Below are positions 9,101 to 16,654 of a DNA stretch of 64,000 nucleotides, piece after piece. Origin of the DNA: Pirellula sp. (GTDB lineage: Bacteria; Planctomycetota; Planctomycetia; Pirellulales; Pirellulaceae); assembly GCA_021300155.1 (NCBI GenBank), contig JAJTID010000017.1, positions 1 through 64,000 on the forward strand, written 5' to 3'. Position numbers and translations under genes: made by a program. Numbering within the stretch: the stretch's first letter is position 1; each line of letters starts with the position of its first letter. The notes under the pieces were generated by a model that saw only the letters and a list, made by a program, of their open reading frames with translations, ran no database searches and was not told the origin of the DNA.

Positions 9101-9127
9101 TGTGAGCCAACATCTATTCAGCATCAT
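6119..9127 (-). CDS. Large secreted PQQ-type (BamB-like) beta-propeller protein
   Basis: The 1002-residue protein has a signal peptide (about residues 1-22, ending VNARA). Residues ~30-130 form an alpha/beta region reminiscent of a Rossmann-like or methyltransferase fold but lacking an obvious GxGxG cofactor loop. From residue ~180 onward there are many blades with the PQQ-repeat signature, such as DAKTGK, DRNTGKLLWRY, DAKTGKLVWKN, EAKTGRTLWTF, DAVTGKLLA and a final ISDGAELWKI. The blade count suggests two propellers. No typical PQQ-dehydrogenase cofactor residues can be claimed. Planctomycetes encode many such secreted propellers of unknown substrate. The gene is flanked by a 453-base divergent region and seems to be transcribed alone. 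Confidence 0.8.
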   Translation of the reverse strand: MMLNRCWLTLILCFAYCVNARAEQNVEQVLSLLPDQRGIVAVLGLPKTGPDFVTKLAATREWTIYFQSANSNDVELVRRAAEQHGLLGKRIFADLGSLTFLHLSHNLADLAIVDPSVVKETSELEVLRVLRPDAIGLMGEKQIRKAIPDGIDDWSHPYHGPDNNTQSGDKLVRGQFETQFIADPMFSPMPEQTVIAGGRMFKAMGHIAHKANQNEMLNTLLCINAYNGSWLWRRPLSEGFMLHRNTMIATEDALYLGDHESCKVIDAKTGKTSQEFTVQPDLVDGPVWKWMAIQGDVLFGLVGNLEVEIETVRSSKPGLGHWPWGMWKGHDYNDPRTAFGYGRTFVALDRNTGKLLWRYRDEEFLDSRSVCMQNDRIYCGCAEKFLMCLDAKTGKLVWKNSDQDLLEAIGPNEKAQHYITGYSTTCYMKCNDDSLFLAGPQRKRMVVASTKDGKLQWTNEVGNLQLVLRENGIYAAGPEKTHGMVLDYRNGSMIAELPARRACTRATGCADSIFFRATGGTVRIMTEEANRGEHIAPMRPPCQDGVLVSNGHLYWGPWMCGCQLSLYGNIGLRPANDRPEGPTNLTRVQLASLDVYPDSTVVESFPIRKNDWTTFRASNDRSDTNPVQLPSEYKIAWKSKVVSDELPTAPVAAGGFVFVADRTGIVRAFRSNGELVWKAYTAGAVYYPPVIANDRLFVGCADGRVYALEAKTGRTLWTFQVAPEERWIPMYGKLVSRWPVAGGVVVEGEKVFAAAGITHYDGTYVVALDAVTGKLLARNDSSGQLSEQVDSGISMQGELSIVDRELRFPGGGIYEMARYDLDSLRCLNEPKHNLFSEYRTAFYPWYPSYDRFVSFEKAMSDGSVLSHDAAYDGSAFGNLSLEPPRPLGAAAKLKKDLAGEFLRRRGKTPPTQYVWTDQQNRRCTGFAVCNNTLLATGHLESQPDQPFLTAIQISDGAELWKIPLPSDAVKGGIAVDADGHIYVALENGELLSFQSPRNPIGN

Positions 9128-9580
9128 GATCGCGAATCCTTGAGCATGTTCCTGTCCCGCAAAGGCCGTTTATTATACGGCAATCGCCGGAGTCCATGTG
9201 CTTCTTCGCCGCTGCTACCAGTTTGTTCGATTCTGTAGCTAAACGAACCTTTTCGCGACCTGTCGGACAAGCGGACGAGCCAACTGGGGGGCGGGGAGAA
9301 TCATAAAACAGGATAGAAGCAACTGCCCATCTCTACGAAGTCGTTGTGGATATGCCGTGCGATGAACTCCTTTTTTGAATCACAAATCGAGCGAATCACA
9401 CGATTCTTTGCTATCCTGTATTCCTATTCGTCGTTCGATTTATTCGTGGTCAAATGACTGATGTTGCATGTGAGCAGAGATCGCTGCGTTGTCAAAACAA
9501 AACAAACGCAATATACCTATTCGTTCTTGTTTTCTCGGCGTCATTTCCTTCGAAACACGATACCAAGTGGGAACAGTAAC
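9128..9580. other. Divergent intergenic region of 453 bases
   Basis: No gene is convincing here. A minus-sense TATAAT (plus complement near 9170-9176) could serve the propeller gene. GAATCACA occurs twice in direct orientation (9377-9384 and 9393-9400, 16 bases apart). A 9-base inverted pair, ACAGGATAG (9308-9316) and CTATCCTGT (9411-9419), brackets these repeats. The arrangement looks regulatory, but no known site is recognised. Confidence 0.5.
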
Positions 9581-10540
9581 ATGCGACCAGTTAGTTTGAT
9601 GCTTGCAAGTCTGTATTTGTTCGCTGCACAATTCAGCCTAGCGCAGGATATCGAAGAGCGCTTCGGTACGTTTCTCATTGAGAAAGCGGACGTCAGCAAA
9701 CGTTTTTCTGTGTTCGTTGAGCGAGTTATCATCTCCGAAAGAGCGGACCCAAAAGGATCTGTCGGTGTTGGAACCACAAGAATCCTGCAGCGTTTCATGA
9801 TGGGAAATCACGGGGCATGGCAACGGATCGATGGAATCAACTTTAATCTCATGAGCCCATCCGATCTTTCAGGACAACCCCGAGAGGCACAACTTGTTCA
9901 CGAGAATCAAGGATGGTATTTCTCTTTTTATCCTCGCACTCCTAAAGAGAAGATATCACGATTTCAGGTAAAGGCTGGGATTGTGAATTTCAGGCCAACC
10001 GACTCGCGCAGGAAACACCCTTTCGACATTGCATCAACGAATTATGGTGGCATTCTGGGAGAGGAAGACACTGGGATTGCTCCGTTATCCCCAAAATTTG
10101 TTGACGAAGTGTTGCTAAAGGACGGTCGCACACGAATGACCATGTTTATCCCCAATGGCTTTGTCTACGTTGTGACCTTCAATAAAGAATATACTTGGTG
10201 TATCGAAGAGATCGAATTCCAATTGAAGGAAAACCACGATTTCGCCCCTAACGCACCACCGCTGCGATCGTTGACCAAGGAGATGTTGAAAGAGTATCGA
10301 ACGTTTGCGACCAATCAAACGAAATGGGAGGATATCGCAGGCCACAGAGTACCGATAAGAACAATAATCTCGAGTAACAGGCCAAATAGCAAAGTCGAAA
10401 TGGAAGCTCGATTTTTGGATTGGAAGTTTGGAGACGATGTGGACGAAGAGCTACTCGACGATATCAACTTTACTCCCGAGAAGATCCGGAAGGCGATGGA
10501 TTTCGATAAGTTGCGTCAACGATTCGACGACTTGCGTTAG
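9581..10540 (+). CDS. Secreted protein of unknown function
   Basis: The chosen ATG at 9581 begins a signal peptide (MRPVSLMLASLYLFAAQFSLAQ). The longer frame from 9461 puts about 40 polar residues in front of it. The 319-residue product has no recognised domain. It contains beta-rich stretches, e.g. GWYFSFYPR and GFVYVVTFN, and a charged C-terminal segment with DVDEELLDDINFTPEKIRKAM. It ends 17 bases before the convergent SDR gene. It may act in the cell envelope, but nothing more can be said. Confidence 0.7.
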   Translation: MRPVSLMLASLYLFAAQFSLAQDIEERFGTFLIEKADVSKRFSVFVERVIISERADPKGSVGVGTTRILQRFMMGNHGAWQRIDGINFNLMSPSDLSGQPREAQLVHENQGWYFSFYPRTPKEKISRFQVKAGIVNFRPTDSRRKHPFDIASTNYGGILGEEDTGIAPLSPKFVDEVLLKDGRTRMTMFIPNGFVYVVTFNKEYTWCIEEIEFQLKENHDFAPNAPPLRSLTKEMLKEYRTFATNQTKWEDIAGHRVPIRTIISSNRPNSKVEMEARFLDWKFGDDVDEELLDDINFTPEKIRKAMDFDKLRQRFDDLR

Positions 10541-10557
10541 CTCGGAGATCTTTAGCA

Positions 10558-11361
10558 CTACAGTTTCCCTCGCAGGGTGATGGGGAGATCTGGTTGTTGC
10601 CATGCGTTCATGCCGCCATCGACGTAGATTGTTTGGCCGTGGATATGCTCGGCTTCGTCGCTAAGTAAAAATGCCGCCATCGGACCGCAGACATCTGCCT
10701 CAGGTACTATTCCGTTCGGTGTATGCATCTCCATCCATCGCAACGCGTCTGCATCCTGGCTGAGCACTTGATTGGTCAAAGGAGTTCGGACCAAACCAGG
10801 TGCCATGGAGTTCACTCGGATACCATGCGGTGCTAGCGCTACACAAAGAGAGCGGACCAATCCTGCCACTGCAGCTTTCGAAGCGTCGTAAGCGGTATGA
10901 TCACTCTCCGCCAAGAGACCGTTGATCGATCCAGTGAACAATACACGTCCTCGGGTTCCGTGCGCGATCCAATGGTTGGCAAAGTGCTGCGTGAAAAAAT
11001 AGCCGACCTCGACGTTGAGATGCATCGTCCGCTGAAACGTCGGTACATCCATTTGGAGAAAAGGCTTGTCGATGAAGACTCCAGCGTTATTCACCAGCAA
11101 ATCAATCGAAGGATCGTGAGCCAGCGCCGACTTCGCGACGTTTTGCAACACTTCCTCGATCGACAGATACAAGTCGCTGTAGATCGTATGCACCTTGATG
11201 CCATACGACTGGCAGGCTTTCATCGTCTCGAGCGAATGGTCGTCTTCGCGTAATCCGTGAATCACAAGATTGGCACCCGCTTTCGCAAGCCGCCTGGCGA
11301 TGGCAGCACCTACTCCTTGGGTGCCACCGGTGATCAATGCAGCGTGGCCGCTTAAGTTCAT
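10558..11361 (-). CDS. Classical SDR-family oxidoreductase
   Basis: The Rossmann cofactor motif TGGTQGVG is at residues 11-18, NNAG at 91-94 and the catalytic Ser145/Tyr158/Lys162 set (GSINGLL...YDASK). At 267 aa it has the normal length for classical short-chain dehydrogenases of the 3-oxoacyl-ACP reductase/glucose dehydrogenase group. The C-terminal IYVDGGMNAW is typical. The residue after strand 2 is an HG rather than Asp, which leans toward NADPH, but this is weak. The next gene upstream on the same strand begins 28 bases away. Substrate not predictable. Confidence 0.88.
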   Translation of the reverse strand: MNLSGHAALITGGTQGVGAAIARRLAKAGANLVIHGLREDDHSLETMKACQSYGIKVHTIYSDLYLSIEEVLQNVAKSALAHDPSIDLLVNNAGVFIDKPFLQMDVPTFQRTMHLNVEVGYFFTQHFANHWIAHGTRGRVLFTGSINGLLAESDHTAYDASKAAVAGLVRSLCVALAPHGIRVNSMAPGLVRTPLTNQVLSQDADALRWMEMHTPNGIVPEADVCGPMAAFLLSDEAEHIHGQTIYVDGGMNAWQQPDLPITLRGKL

Positions 11362-11389
11362 GGCCGTTTCCTCGAGCGTGCGATAACCA

Positions 11390-12199
11390 TTATTTTGCGA
11401 ACACTTCGTCGAAGAAGTCTTTCATCGCTTCCCAAGATCTTTTGTCGGCGCTCGCGTTGTATGCGGCTCCTTTTGAATTGTCATTGCCAGCCATCTTTTG
11501 TGTAAAGGAATGGACAGCGCCGGAATAGTACACCATCTGCCAATCGACCTTGGCCGTGTCAAACTCTTTCTTCATGGCATCGATTTCGTTCACTGGAACA
11601 AAAGGATCGTCCGCGCCGTGAAGGATCAAAACCTTGCTTCGAATTTTCTTACCGTCCTCAGGAGTTGGCGAATCCAATCCACCGTGAAAGCTGACGACGC
11701 CGTTAATCGGCGCACCTGATCGTGCCAGCTCCAAGGTTCCCGTTCCGCCGAAGCAATAACCGATGGCTGCAATTTTCGACCCATCGACCAGTGGAGACTT
11801 TTGCAGTTGCTCCAATCCTAACTGCAAGCGTTTACGATAAAGATTGCGGTCCTTTTTGTATTTCCCCGCAAAGCCACCCGCTTCCTGAACATTGGCAGGA
11901 CGCGTCTTCTGGCCATAAATATCTAACGCGAACGCGACATATCCCATCTCGGCCAATTGTGCGGCTCGTCCCTTTTCGTAGTCCGTTAATCCAAGCCATT
12001 GATGTACGATCAAGACTCCTGGCTGCTTTTTTGCTCCGTTCCCATTTACTTTAGTCGTATCCCAAACCATCACTCCCTCTAAGACGGTTTCACCGTCCCG
12101 ATAGATTACCGTTTCGGTTTTTACTTCTGCAGAAGCTACGGTTGCTGTGAGGCACAGGCATAGGAAACACCAGTTCTTGATCATTGTTGTTCTCGACAT
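11390..12199 (-). CDS. Secreted dienelactone hydrolase-family protein
   Basis: An alpha/beta hydrolase of the DLH family, 269 aa including an N-terminal signal peptide (to about residue 24, TVASA). The nucleophile is the Cys149 of GYCFGG, with Asp197/198 in HGADDPFVP and His230 in AVHSFT completing the Cys-Asp-His triad of dienelactone hydrolases. An early VHQWLGL and the LDIYG segment also fit. The signal peptide implies periplasmic action, unlike the cytoplasmic chlorocatechol-pathway enzymes, so the real substrate is probably a different ester or lactone. It could be co-transcribed with the SDR downstream of it (28-base gap). Confidence 0.87.
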   Translation of the reverse strand: MSRTTMIKNWCFLCLCLTATVASAEVKTETVIYRDGETVLEGVMVWDTTKVNGNGAKKQPGVLIVHQWLGLTDYEKGRAAQLAEMGYVAFALDIYGQKTRPANVQEAGGFAGKYKKDRNLYRKRLQLGLEQLQKSPLVDGSKIAAIGYCFGGTGTLELARSGAPINGVVSFHGGLDSPTPEDGKKIRSKVLILHGADDPFVPVNEIDAMKKEFDTAKVDWQMVYYSGAVHSFTQKMAGNDNSKGAAYNASADKRSWEAMKDFFDEVFAK

Positions 12200-12287
12200 T
12201 GCAAGGGAGCAAAAAGGAATAATCTCTCGACCTCCATTTTAGAAGACATCGTAGCCCGTTCAACAGGGATGGTACATAGCCACCGGC

Positions 12288-14051
12288 CTATGGAGCGCTT
12301 TCGGCCAGTTCGGCTGCAGTGGAGTCGAGGCTTTGCCGGTAATACTTGAGGCCTGGGATAAAAAAGGAAAACGCTGCAACGACTCCGTAAAGCAAATGCG
12401 CGATATCCGGATAAGCAATCATGAATCCCGTAGTAACGAACAATGCGAACGCTTGAAAGTAGAACGCTCCACTGAGAATTCCAGCTTTGATCAAGAAGAT
12501 CATTCCACTGATGACCCCGATCAATGGCGTAAGTGTTAAGGGAGGAAGATTAAGTCCCCATTCAATTGGGAACAACATTCCAATGGCGATCATGCTGGCA
12601 CCCCAAACGTGCGCAATTTGGCGTTCAACGAAAGTGACTGGCCCCATGCGTCTGCGAAGAGCCCAGAACACTCCCGCCCATGCACCCAAGCCGACTGTCC
12701 ACAGAAGTGGATAAGACCAGCGGTTTGCACCATTCCATTGCAAAATTTCTGTTAGGACACAGACCAACAACAGGACGAGCGAATGCCACATCCACAACAG
12801 TCCCCAATTCTCAAGGACCGGGGCATGGTGCGTTTCTCGAAACCACCGCGATACCACTTGAGCAAACTGACCAGACCGTGCCGAGATAGGTTCGTCTCGC
12901 AAGAACGCTTGCAGGTCGTCTCCCATCGATTCGGCAGAGCGATACCTTAAATCTTGTGGCTTCTGCAACGCTCGAATGACAATCATTTCGAGGTCCCGAT
13001 CCACGCGTGGAATGATCAATCTCGGAAGGGGCGGATCCTGTTCTAAAATCTTCAGCAAAAGATCGACGGGATTCTTTGATACGAATGGAGGTTGCCCGGT
13101 AATCGCGTGATAGAGAACAGAGCCCAAGCTGTAGATGTCCGAAGCTGGTCCGATGGGGCCCATTTTGCCACTCGCCTGCTCGGGGCTCATGTAAGTTGGA
13201 GTCCCTAGCACGACACCTGTCCGGGTGAGAGAGTCCATGCTGTCTTTTTGTTTCGCGAGCCCGAAATCGGTCAACTTTGCATGCCCCATTTCGTCGATCA
13301 GGATATTGGATGGCTTGATATCCCGGTGCACAATCCCCGCGTCATGTGCCACCTGAACTGCCCGGCATGTTTGTTCCAGGATGCGAGCGGCATCGCGTTG
13401 CGATACTTCTCCGGCGCGAATAAGGTCATGCAACGTTCGACCGCGAATGAACTTCATCACAAAGTAAGGGCGCCCGTCTACTTCGCCTACGTCGTAAACC
13501 GGAACAATCCCTGCATGTTCTAGTTTTGCAGTTGCGCGTGCTTCCGCAAAGAATCGCTGTCGCTCCTGACTAGAAGCTAATTGATCCTTGAGAATCATCT
13601 TGATGGCCACTTCGCGTCCCAAGCTCAATTGTGTGGCTCGGTAAACAACCCCCATCCCACCTCGCCCCACTTCCTCCAGAAGTTCGAAGTCACCCATCAC
13701 ATGCGGAAGAGGCATGCGCCACGAGCCCGAGTCGTGGGGTGAGTCGGATGAAGCCGCCTTGGCATCATCGCTTCCGACCGCTTCGGCAACGACGATCGTT
13801 CCCCAAAGAGATTTCAATTCGTTGGAGAACTCAGGATATCGCCTGCACTCTTCGAGAATATCGATCGAGTCTCCACGTTGCATACGATCGGCAAGCGCAG
13901 ATACGATACCAGCCAGTCGAGGGTCCAGTTCTTCAAGATCGTCAATATCTTCATCCATTGAAGGATCCGTTTCGGGATAAGGACGGAACGGCATCCTGGC
14001 AGGGAGATTGTTGGGGACTCGGTCAGAATTGCGATCAGGCTCTAGGGTCAC
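12288..14051 (-). CDS. Membrane Ser/Thr protein kinase (PknB-type) with C-terminal multi-pass domain
   Basis: The kinase domain lies at about residues 121-385. It has the Gly loop GRGGMGVVY (129-137), Lys151 in VAIK, the catalytic HRDIKPSN (242-249), DFG (262-264) and a PTYMSPEQ activation segment, so all key residues are present. Residues ~410-575 hold five to six hydrophobic segments that would anchor it in the membrane. The N-terminal ~110 residues are acidic and Pro-rich and include a short helical stretch typical of planctomycete kinases. It starts 6 bases after the sigma-factor stop, so it is co-transcribed with that gene and probably belongs to the same signalling unit. Length 587 aa. 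Confidence 0.95.
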   Translation of the reverse strand: MTLEPDRNSDRVPNNLPARMPFRPYPETDPSMDEDIDDLEELDPRLAGIVSALADRMQRGDSIDILEECRRYPEFSNELKSLWGTIVVAEAVGSDDAKAASSDSPHDSGSWRMPLPHVMGDFELLEEVGRGGMGVVYRATQLSLGREVAIKMILKDQLASSQERQRFFAEARATAKLEHAGIVPVYDVGEVDGRPYFVMKFIRGRTLHDLIRAGEVSQRDAARILEQTCRAVQVAHDAGIVHRDIKPSNILIDEMGHAKLTDFGLAKQKDSMDSLTRTGVVLGTPTYMSPEQASGKMGPIGPASDIYSLGSVLYHAITGQPPFVSKNPVDLLLKILEQDPPLPRLIIPRVDRDLEMIVIRALQKPQDLRYRSAESMGDDLQAFLRDEPISARSGQFAQVVSRWFRETHHAPVLENWGLLWMWHSLVLLLVCVLTEILQWNGANRWSYPLLWTVGLGAWAGVFWALRRRMGPVTFVERQIAHVWGASMIAIGMLFPIEWGLNLPPLTLTPLIGVISGMIFLIKAGILSGAFYFQAFALFVTTGFMIAYPDIAHLLYGVVAAFSFFIPGLKYYRQSLDSTAAELAESAP

Positions 14052-14057
14052 AAACGA

Positions 14058-14714
14058 CTACTCCTGCAAGTAATCGTTGAGTCGCGGCATGCTATTGATG
14101 ATCTCTCGGAGTCGCTTGAGTGCGCGAAGGTAACGCATGCTGGCTGCGGGTTCACTCAAACCTAGGGCTTGCGCGATCTCTTGGTTATCGAGTTGTTCGT
14201 AATGTCGCATAAGAATGATTTCTCGGTCATTGTCACGCAACAAATGAACTGCCGATTCGATCTGGGCTGCGAGTTCTTTTTGAGCAGCGGCAGCAGCTGG
14301 TGTCAACGAACCGTCTCGAAACTGATTGGCCAGTTCAATGGTCGATTGGTCGGGCGGCCCCTTGCCTGGCTGGGGTTGTTCTCGATCGATACTTCGCTTG
14401 GCGGATACACGATGCCGACGATGGGCGTCGACGATGCGATCTTTGGCTATTTGTCGAATCCACAAATGGAACGGGATCACCGGATTGGCCAAATAATCCT
14501 GCAATCGACGGTTGGCTTCGACGAGCACGTCCTGGATGACATCGCTAACATCCATGCGTTGGTTGAGGCGCTGGTCCAGTCGCAATTGAATCATTCTACG
14601 CAACGAGTCACGGTGGCGATCCATGAGGTCGTCAATAGCCCTAGGCTCGCCCCCTCGGACGTTCACTAACAACTCAGCGGTCACTTCCCCATCGGGCCAA
14701 ATCGATTTGGTCAT
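14058..14714 (-). CDS. ECF-family RNA polymerase sigma factor (planctomycete type)
   Basis: Region sigma2 spans about residues 24-95, with DVSDVIQDVLVEANRRL and PFHLWIRQIAKDRIVDAHR. Region sigma4 spans about 150-205, with a helix-turn-helix around LDNQEIAQALGLSEPAASMRYLRALKR. Length 218 aa matches the ECF subfamily named after Rhodopirellula/Verrucomicrobium, in which the sigma factor sits beside a Ser/Thr kinase. No anti-sigma factor gene is adjacent, so the kinase downstream may take over control; this is inference from known ECF-kinase pairs. Confidence 0.93.
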   Translation of the reverse strand: MTKSIWPDGEVTAELLVNVRGGEPRAIDDLMDRHRDSLRRMIQLRLDQRLNQRMDVSDVIQDVLVEANRRLQDYLANPVIPFHLWIRQIAKDRIVDAHRRHRVSAKRSIDREQPQPGKGPPDQSTIELANQFRDGSLTPAAAAAQKELAAQIESAVHLLRDNDREIILMRHYEQLDNQEIAQALGLSEPAASMRYLRALKRLREIINSMPRLNDYLQE

Positions 14715-14906
14715 CCTTTTGCGATTTCTCTTTGAACTTTCTGCGTCAAACTCGCTCGATACAACGTTGCTGTTACTTCATTCTAGTGCGCCGACGAGTG
14801 GGAAAGGACCAAACTCTACTTTGGATTGCCCCATCTGTTGGTAATGCTACCATTAGCGGATTGTTTTTGACTCAAGAACACATTTTTTAATTCTGCATGC
14901 CAACTC

Positions 14907-15512
14907 ATGGAACAGCCAGTGAACGATCTTTTTGAGCGAAAAACCGCAATTCGTAAGCAAGCGCACGAGAATAGACGTCAGCAGCAAGAAAAAGACGCTG
15001 TTTCGGAACGTATTGTTCGCCGCTTTATGGATCTTCCGGAGTACGAAAAAGCCGGGACCGTCATGTTCTATGTCGACGTTCGGGACGAAGTTCGGACGCG
15101 GCAAGCACTTCCGGAAGCGTTAGCCAGTGGGAAACGCATTGTGGTTCCATATTGCCTGGACGGTGAGCTCGAATTGTTCTGGTTGGAGAACATGGACGAG
15201 CTCGAGTTGGGGATGTATCGAATTCTAGAGCCAAAAGTAGAGTTGCGTGATGTTGCGGCCAAACGGCTCACCCCGACGAATTTGGATTTAGTGATGGTTC
15301 CTGGAGTCGCGTTCGATCGCAAAGGTGGGCGAACAGGACATGGCAAAGGGTACTATGACAAACTTCTGCAACATGCGAGGAAAGATGCCCCGCTCATCGC
15401 TTTGTCGTTCGAGTGTCAGTTGTTTGAGGAGATCCCAGCGGAAAGCCACGACATCTTCATGGACAAAGTTGTAACAGAAGACGCTGTTTACGTCGGAAAG
15501 GGTAGAAGCTAA
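14907..15512 (+). CDS. 5-formyltetrahydrofolate cyclo-ligase
   Basis: This enzyme converts 5-formyl-THF to 5,10-methenyl-THF using ATP, in the cytoplasm. The C-terminal signature GRTGHGKGYYDKLL, preceded by VPGVAFDRKG, is diagnostic of the family. An N-terminal RKTAIRKQAHENRR provides the basic ATP-binding helix. Length 201 aa is normal. It is the first gene of a compact operon; the next gene starts 2 bases after its stop. Confidence 0.95.
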   Translation: MEQPVNDLFERKTAIRKQAHENRRQQQEKDAVSERIVRRFMDLPEYEKAGTVMFYVDVRDEVRTRQALPEALASGKRIVVPYCLDGELELFWLENMDELELGMYRILEPKVELRDVAAKRLTPTNLDLVMVPGVAFDRKGGRTGHGKGYYDKLLQHARKDAPLIALSFECQLFEEIPAESHDIFMDKVVTEDAVYVGKGRS

Positions 15513-15514
15513 GC

Positions 15515-16108
15515 ATGGTTCGCACCGCTAGTACGATGTTGCCTCTCGGGACAAAAGCACCTGCTTTTGAACTGACGAATATCGACGGGACAAAGGTATC
15601 GTTAGAGCAATTCCGTGGCAAGAAAGCTCTGGTTGTCATTTTCATGTGCAACCATTGCCCCTATGTGAAACATGTCGCCCCCGAGATCGCACGACTGTCA
15701 TCGGACTATTTGCCGAAGGACGTTGGATTTGTCGCGATCAGTTCCAACGACGCAGATGCCTACCCCGAAGATTCATTGGAACGCATGGCAGATGAAGCAA
15801 AGAATCGAGGTTATGCTTTCCCATATCTATTCGATGCAGATCAATCTGTTGCCAAAGCTTATCAAGCGGCTTGTACTCCAGACATTTTTCTATTCGATGG
15901 CAGCATGCAATTGGTCTATCGTGGTCAATTGGATGATTCCCGTCCCAAAAATGATTTGCCATTAAGCGGTCACGATTTACGCAAAGCGTTGGATTATGTG
16001 CTCACGGGTAAATCGATTGACTGGCCTCAGAAACCCAGTATTGGTTGTAACATCAAGTGGAGACAAGGGGCTGAGCCCGAGTACTTCAATCCATCGGGAA
16101 TCGCGTAA
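15515..16108 (+). CDS. Thioredoxin-like (AhpC/TSA-type) protein with CxxC
   Basis: A 197-residue thioredoxin-fold protein. The N-terminal APAFELTNIDG and SLEQFRGKKALVVIF match the AhpC/TSA-Redoxin pattern, and the active site is CNHC (Cys45-Cys48) followed by PYVKH. The conserved cis-Pro region is ACTPDIFLFD. There is no signal peptide, so it is cytoplasmic. This single-domain CNHCP subgroup is widespread and annotated only as a thioredoxin-family protein. It sits 2 bases after the cyclo-ligase and 5 bases before ispF, so it is in the same operon. Confidence 0.9.
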   Translation: MVRTASTMLPLGTKAPAFELTNIDGTKVSLEQFRGKKALVVIFMCNHCPYVKHVAPEIARLSSDYLPKDVGFVAISSNDADAYPEDSLERMADEAKNRGYAFPYLFDADQSVAKAYQAACTPDIFLFDGSMQLVYRGQLDDSRPKNDLPLSGHDLRKALDYVLTGKSIDWPQKPSIGCNIKWRQGAEPEYFNPSGIA

Positions 16109-16113
16109 CGGCT

Positions 16114-16617
16114 GTGACATCGATTCAAAACATTCGGATAGGTCTTGGAATTGACTCGCATCGGATAGAGGCAGGTGGTCCACTGATTCTCGGTGGATTG
16201 CACTTGGATTTGTACCCGATGCATTTTGTCGGTCACTCCGATGCAGATGTATTGCTGCATGCTATCACGGATGCCGTACTTACTGCGGCAGGTTTGCCCG
16301 ACATTGGGGAATTGTTTCCTAACAACCTGGTCGAGAACAAAGGGCGAGATTCTGCGGAGATGCTCGCGTTAGCAATGACTGCTTTTCGAAAGAAAGGCTT
16401 TCAATTATTGCAGGTTGAGTGCGTTGTTGAACTCGAACGACCGAAGATATCGTCTCACAAAGAAGAGATGCGTCGAAGAATTGCAGCCATCGTCGATATC
16501 GATCCTGATATCGTGCACATCAAAGGAAAAACAGGCGAAGGAATCGGCGAGATTGGCACAGGGCAACTAGCGCGAGCTACATGCATTGTTCTCGCCGAAC
16601 GCGTTAGCAAGACCTAG
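16114..16617 (+). CDS. ispF: 2-C-methyl-D-erythritol 2,4-cyclodiphosphate synthase
   Basis: IspF makes the cyclic diphosphate intermediate of the MEP isoprenoid pathway. The N-terminal GLGIDSHRI gives the metal ligands Asp14 and His16, and HSDADVLLHAITDA gives His49. DIGELFP and the C-terminal TGEGIGEIGTGQLARA region fit as well. Length 167 aa is standard. The start codon is GTG at 16114, supported by alignment of the first strand with family members. It is the last gene of the three-gene operon and converges on fliK. Confidence 0.96.
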   Translation: MTSIQNIRIGLGIDSHRIEAGGPLILGGLHLDLYPMHFVGHSDADVLLHAITDAVLTAAGLPDIGELFPNNLVENKGRDSAEMLALAMTAFRKKGFQLLQVECVVELERPKISSHKEEMRRRIAAIVDIDPDIVHIKGKTGEGIGEIGTGQLARATCIVLAERVSKT

Positions 16618-16620
16618 AGC

Positions 16621-16654
16621 TTGCTAAGCGAATACTGCTTGCTAAGCGGATACA
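16621..16654. repeat. Tandem 17-base duplication between ispF and fliK
   Basis: TTGCTAAGCGAATACTG- and TTGCTAAGCGGATACAT-like units follow each other (shared core GCTTGCTAAGCGxATAC; copies begin near 16619 and 16638). The second copy contains the fliK stop codon (16642-16644), so the last codons of fliK appear duplicated just beyond its end. Each unit contains the small inverted repeat GCTT-GCT-AAGC. Confidence 0.6.
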
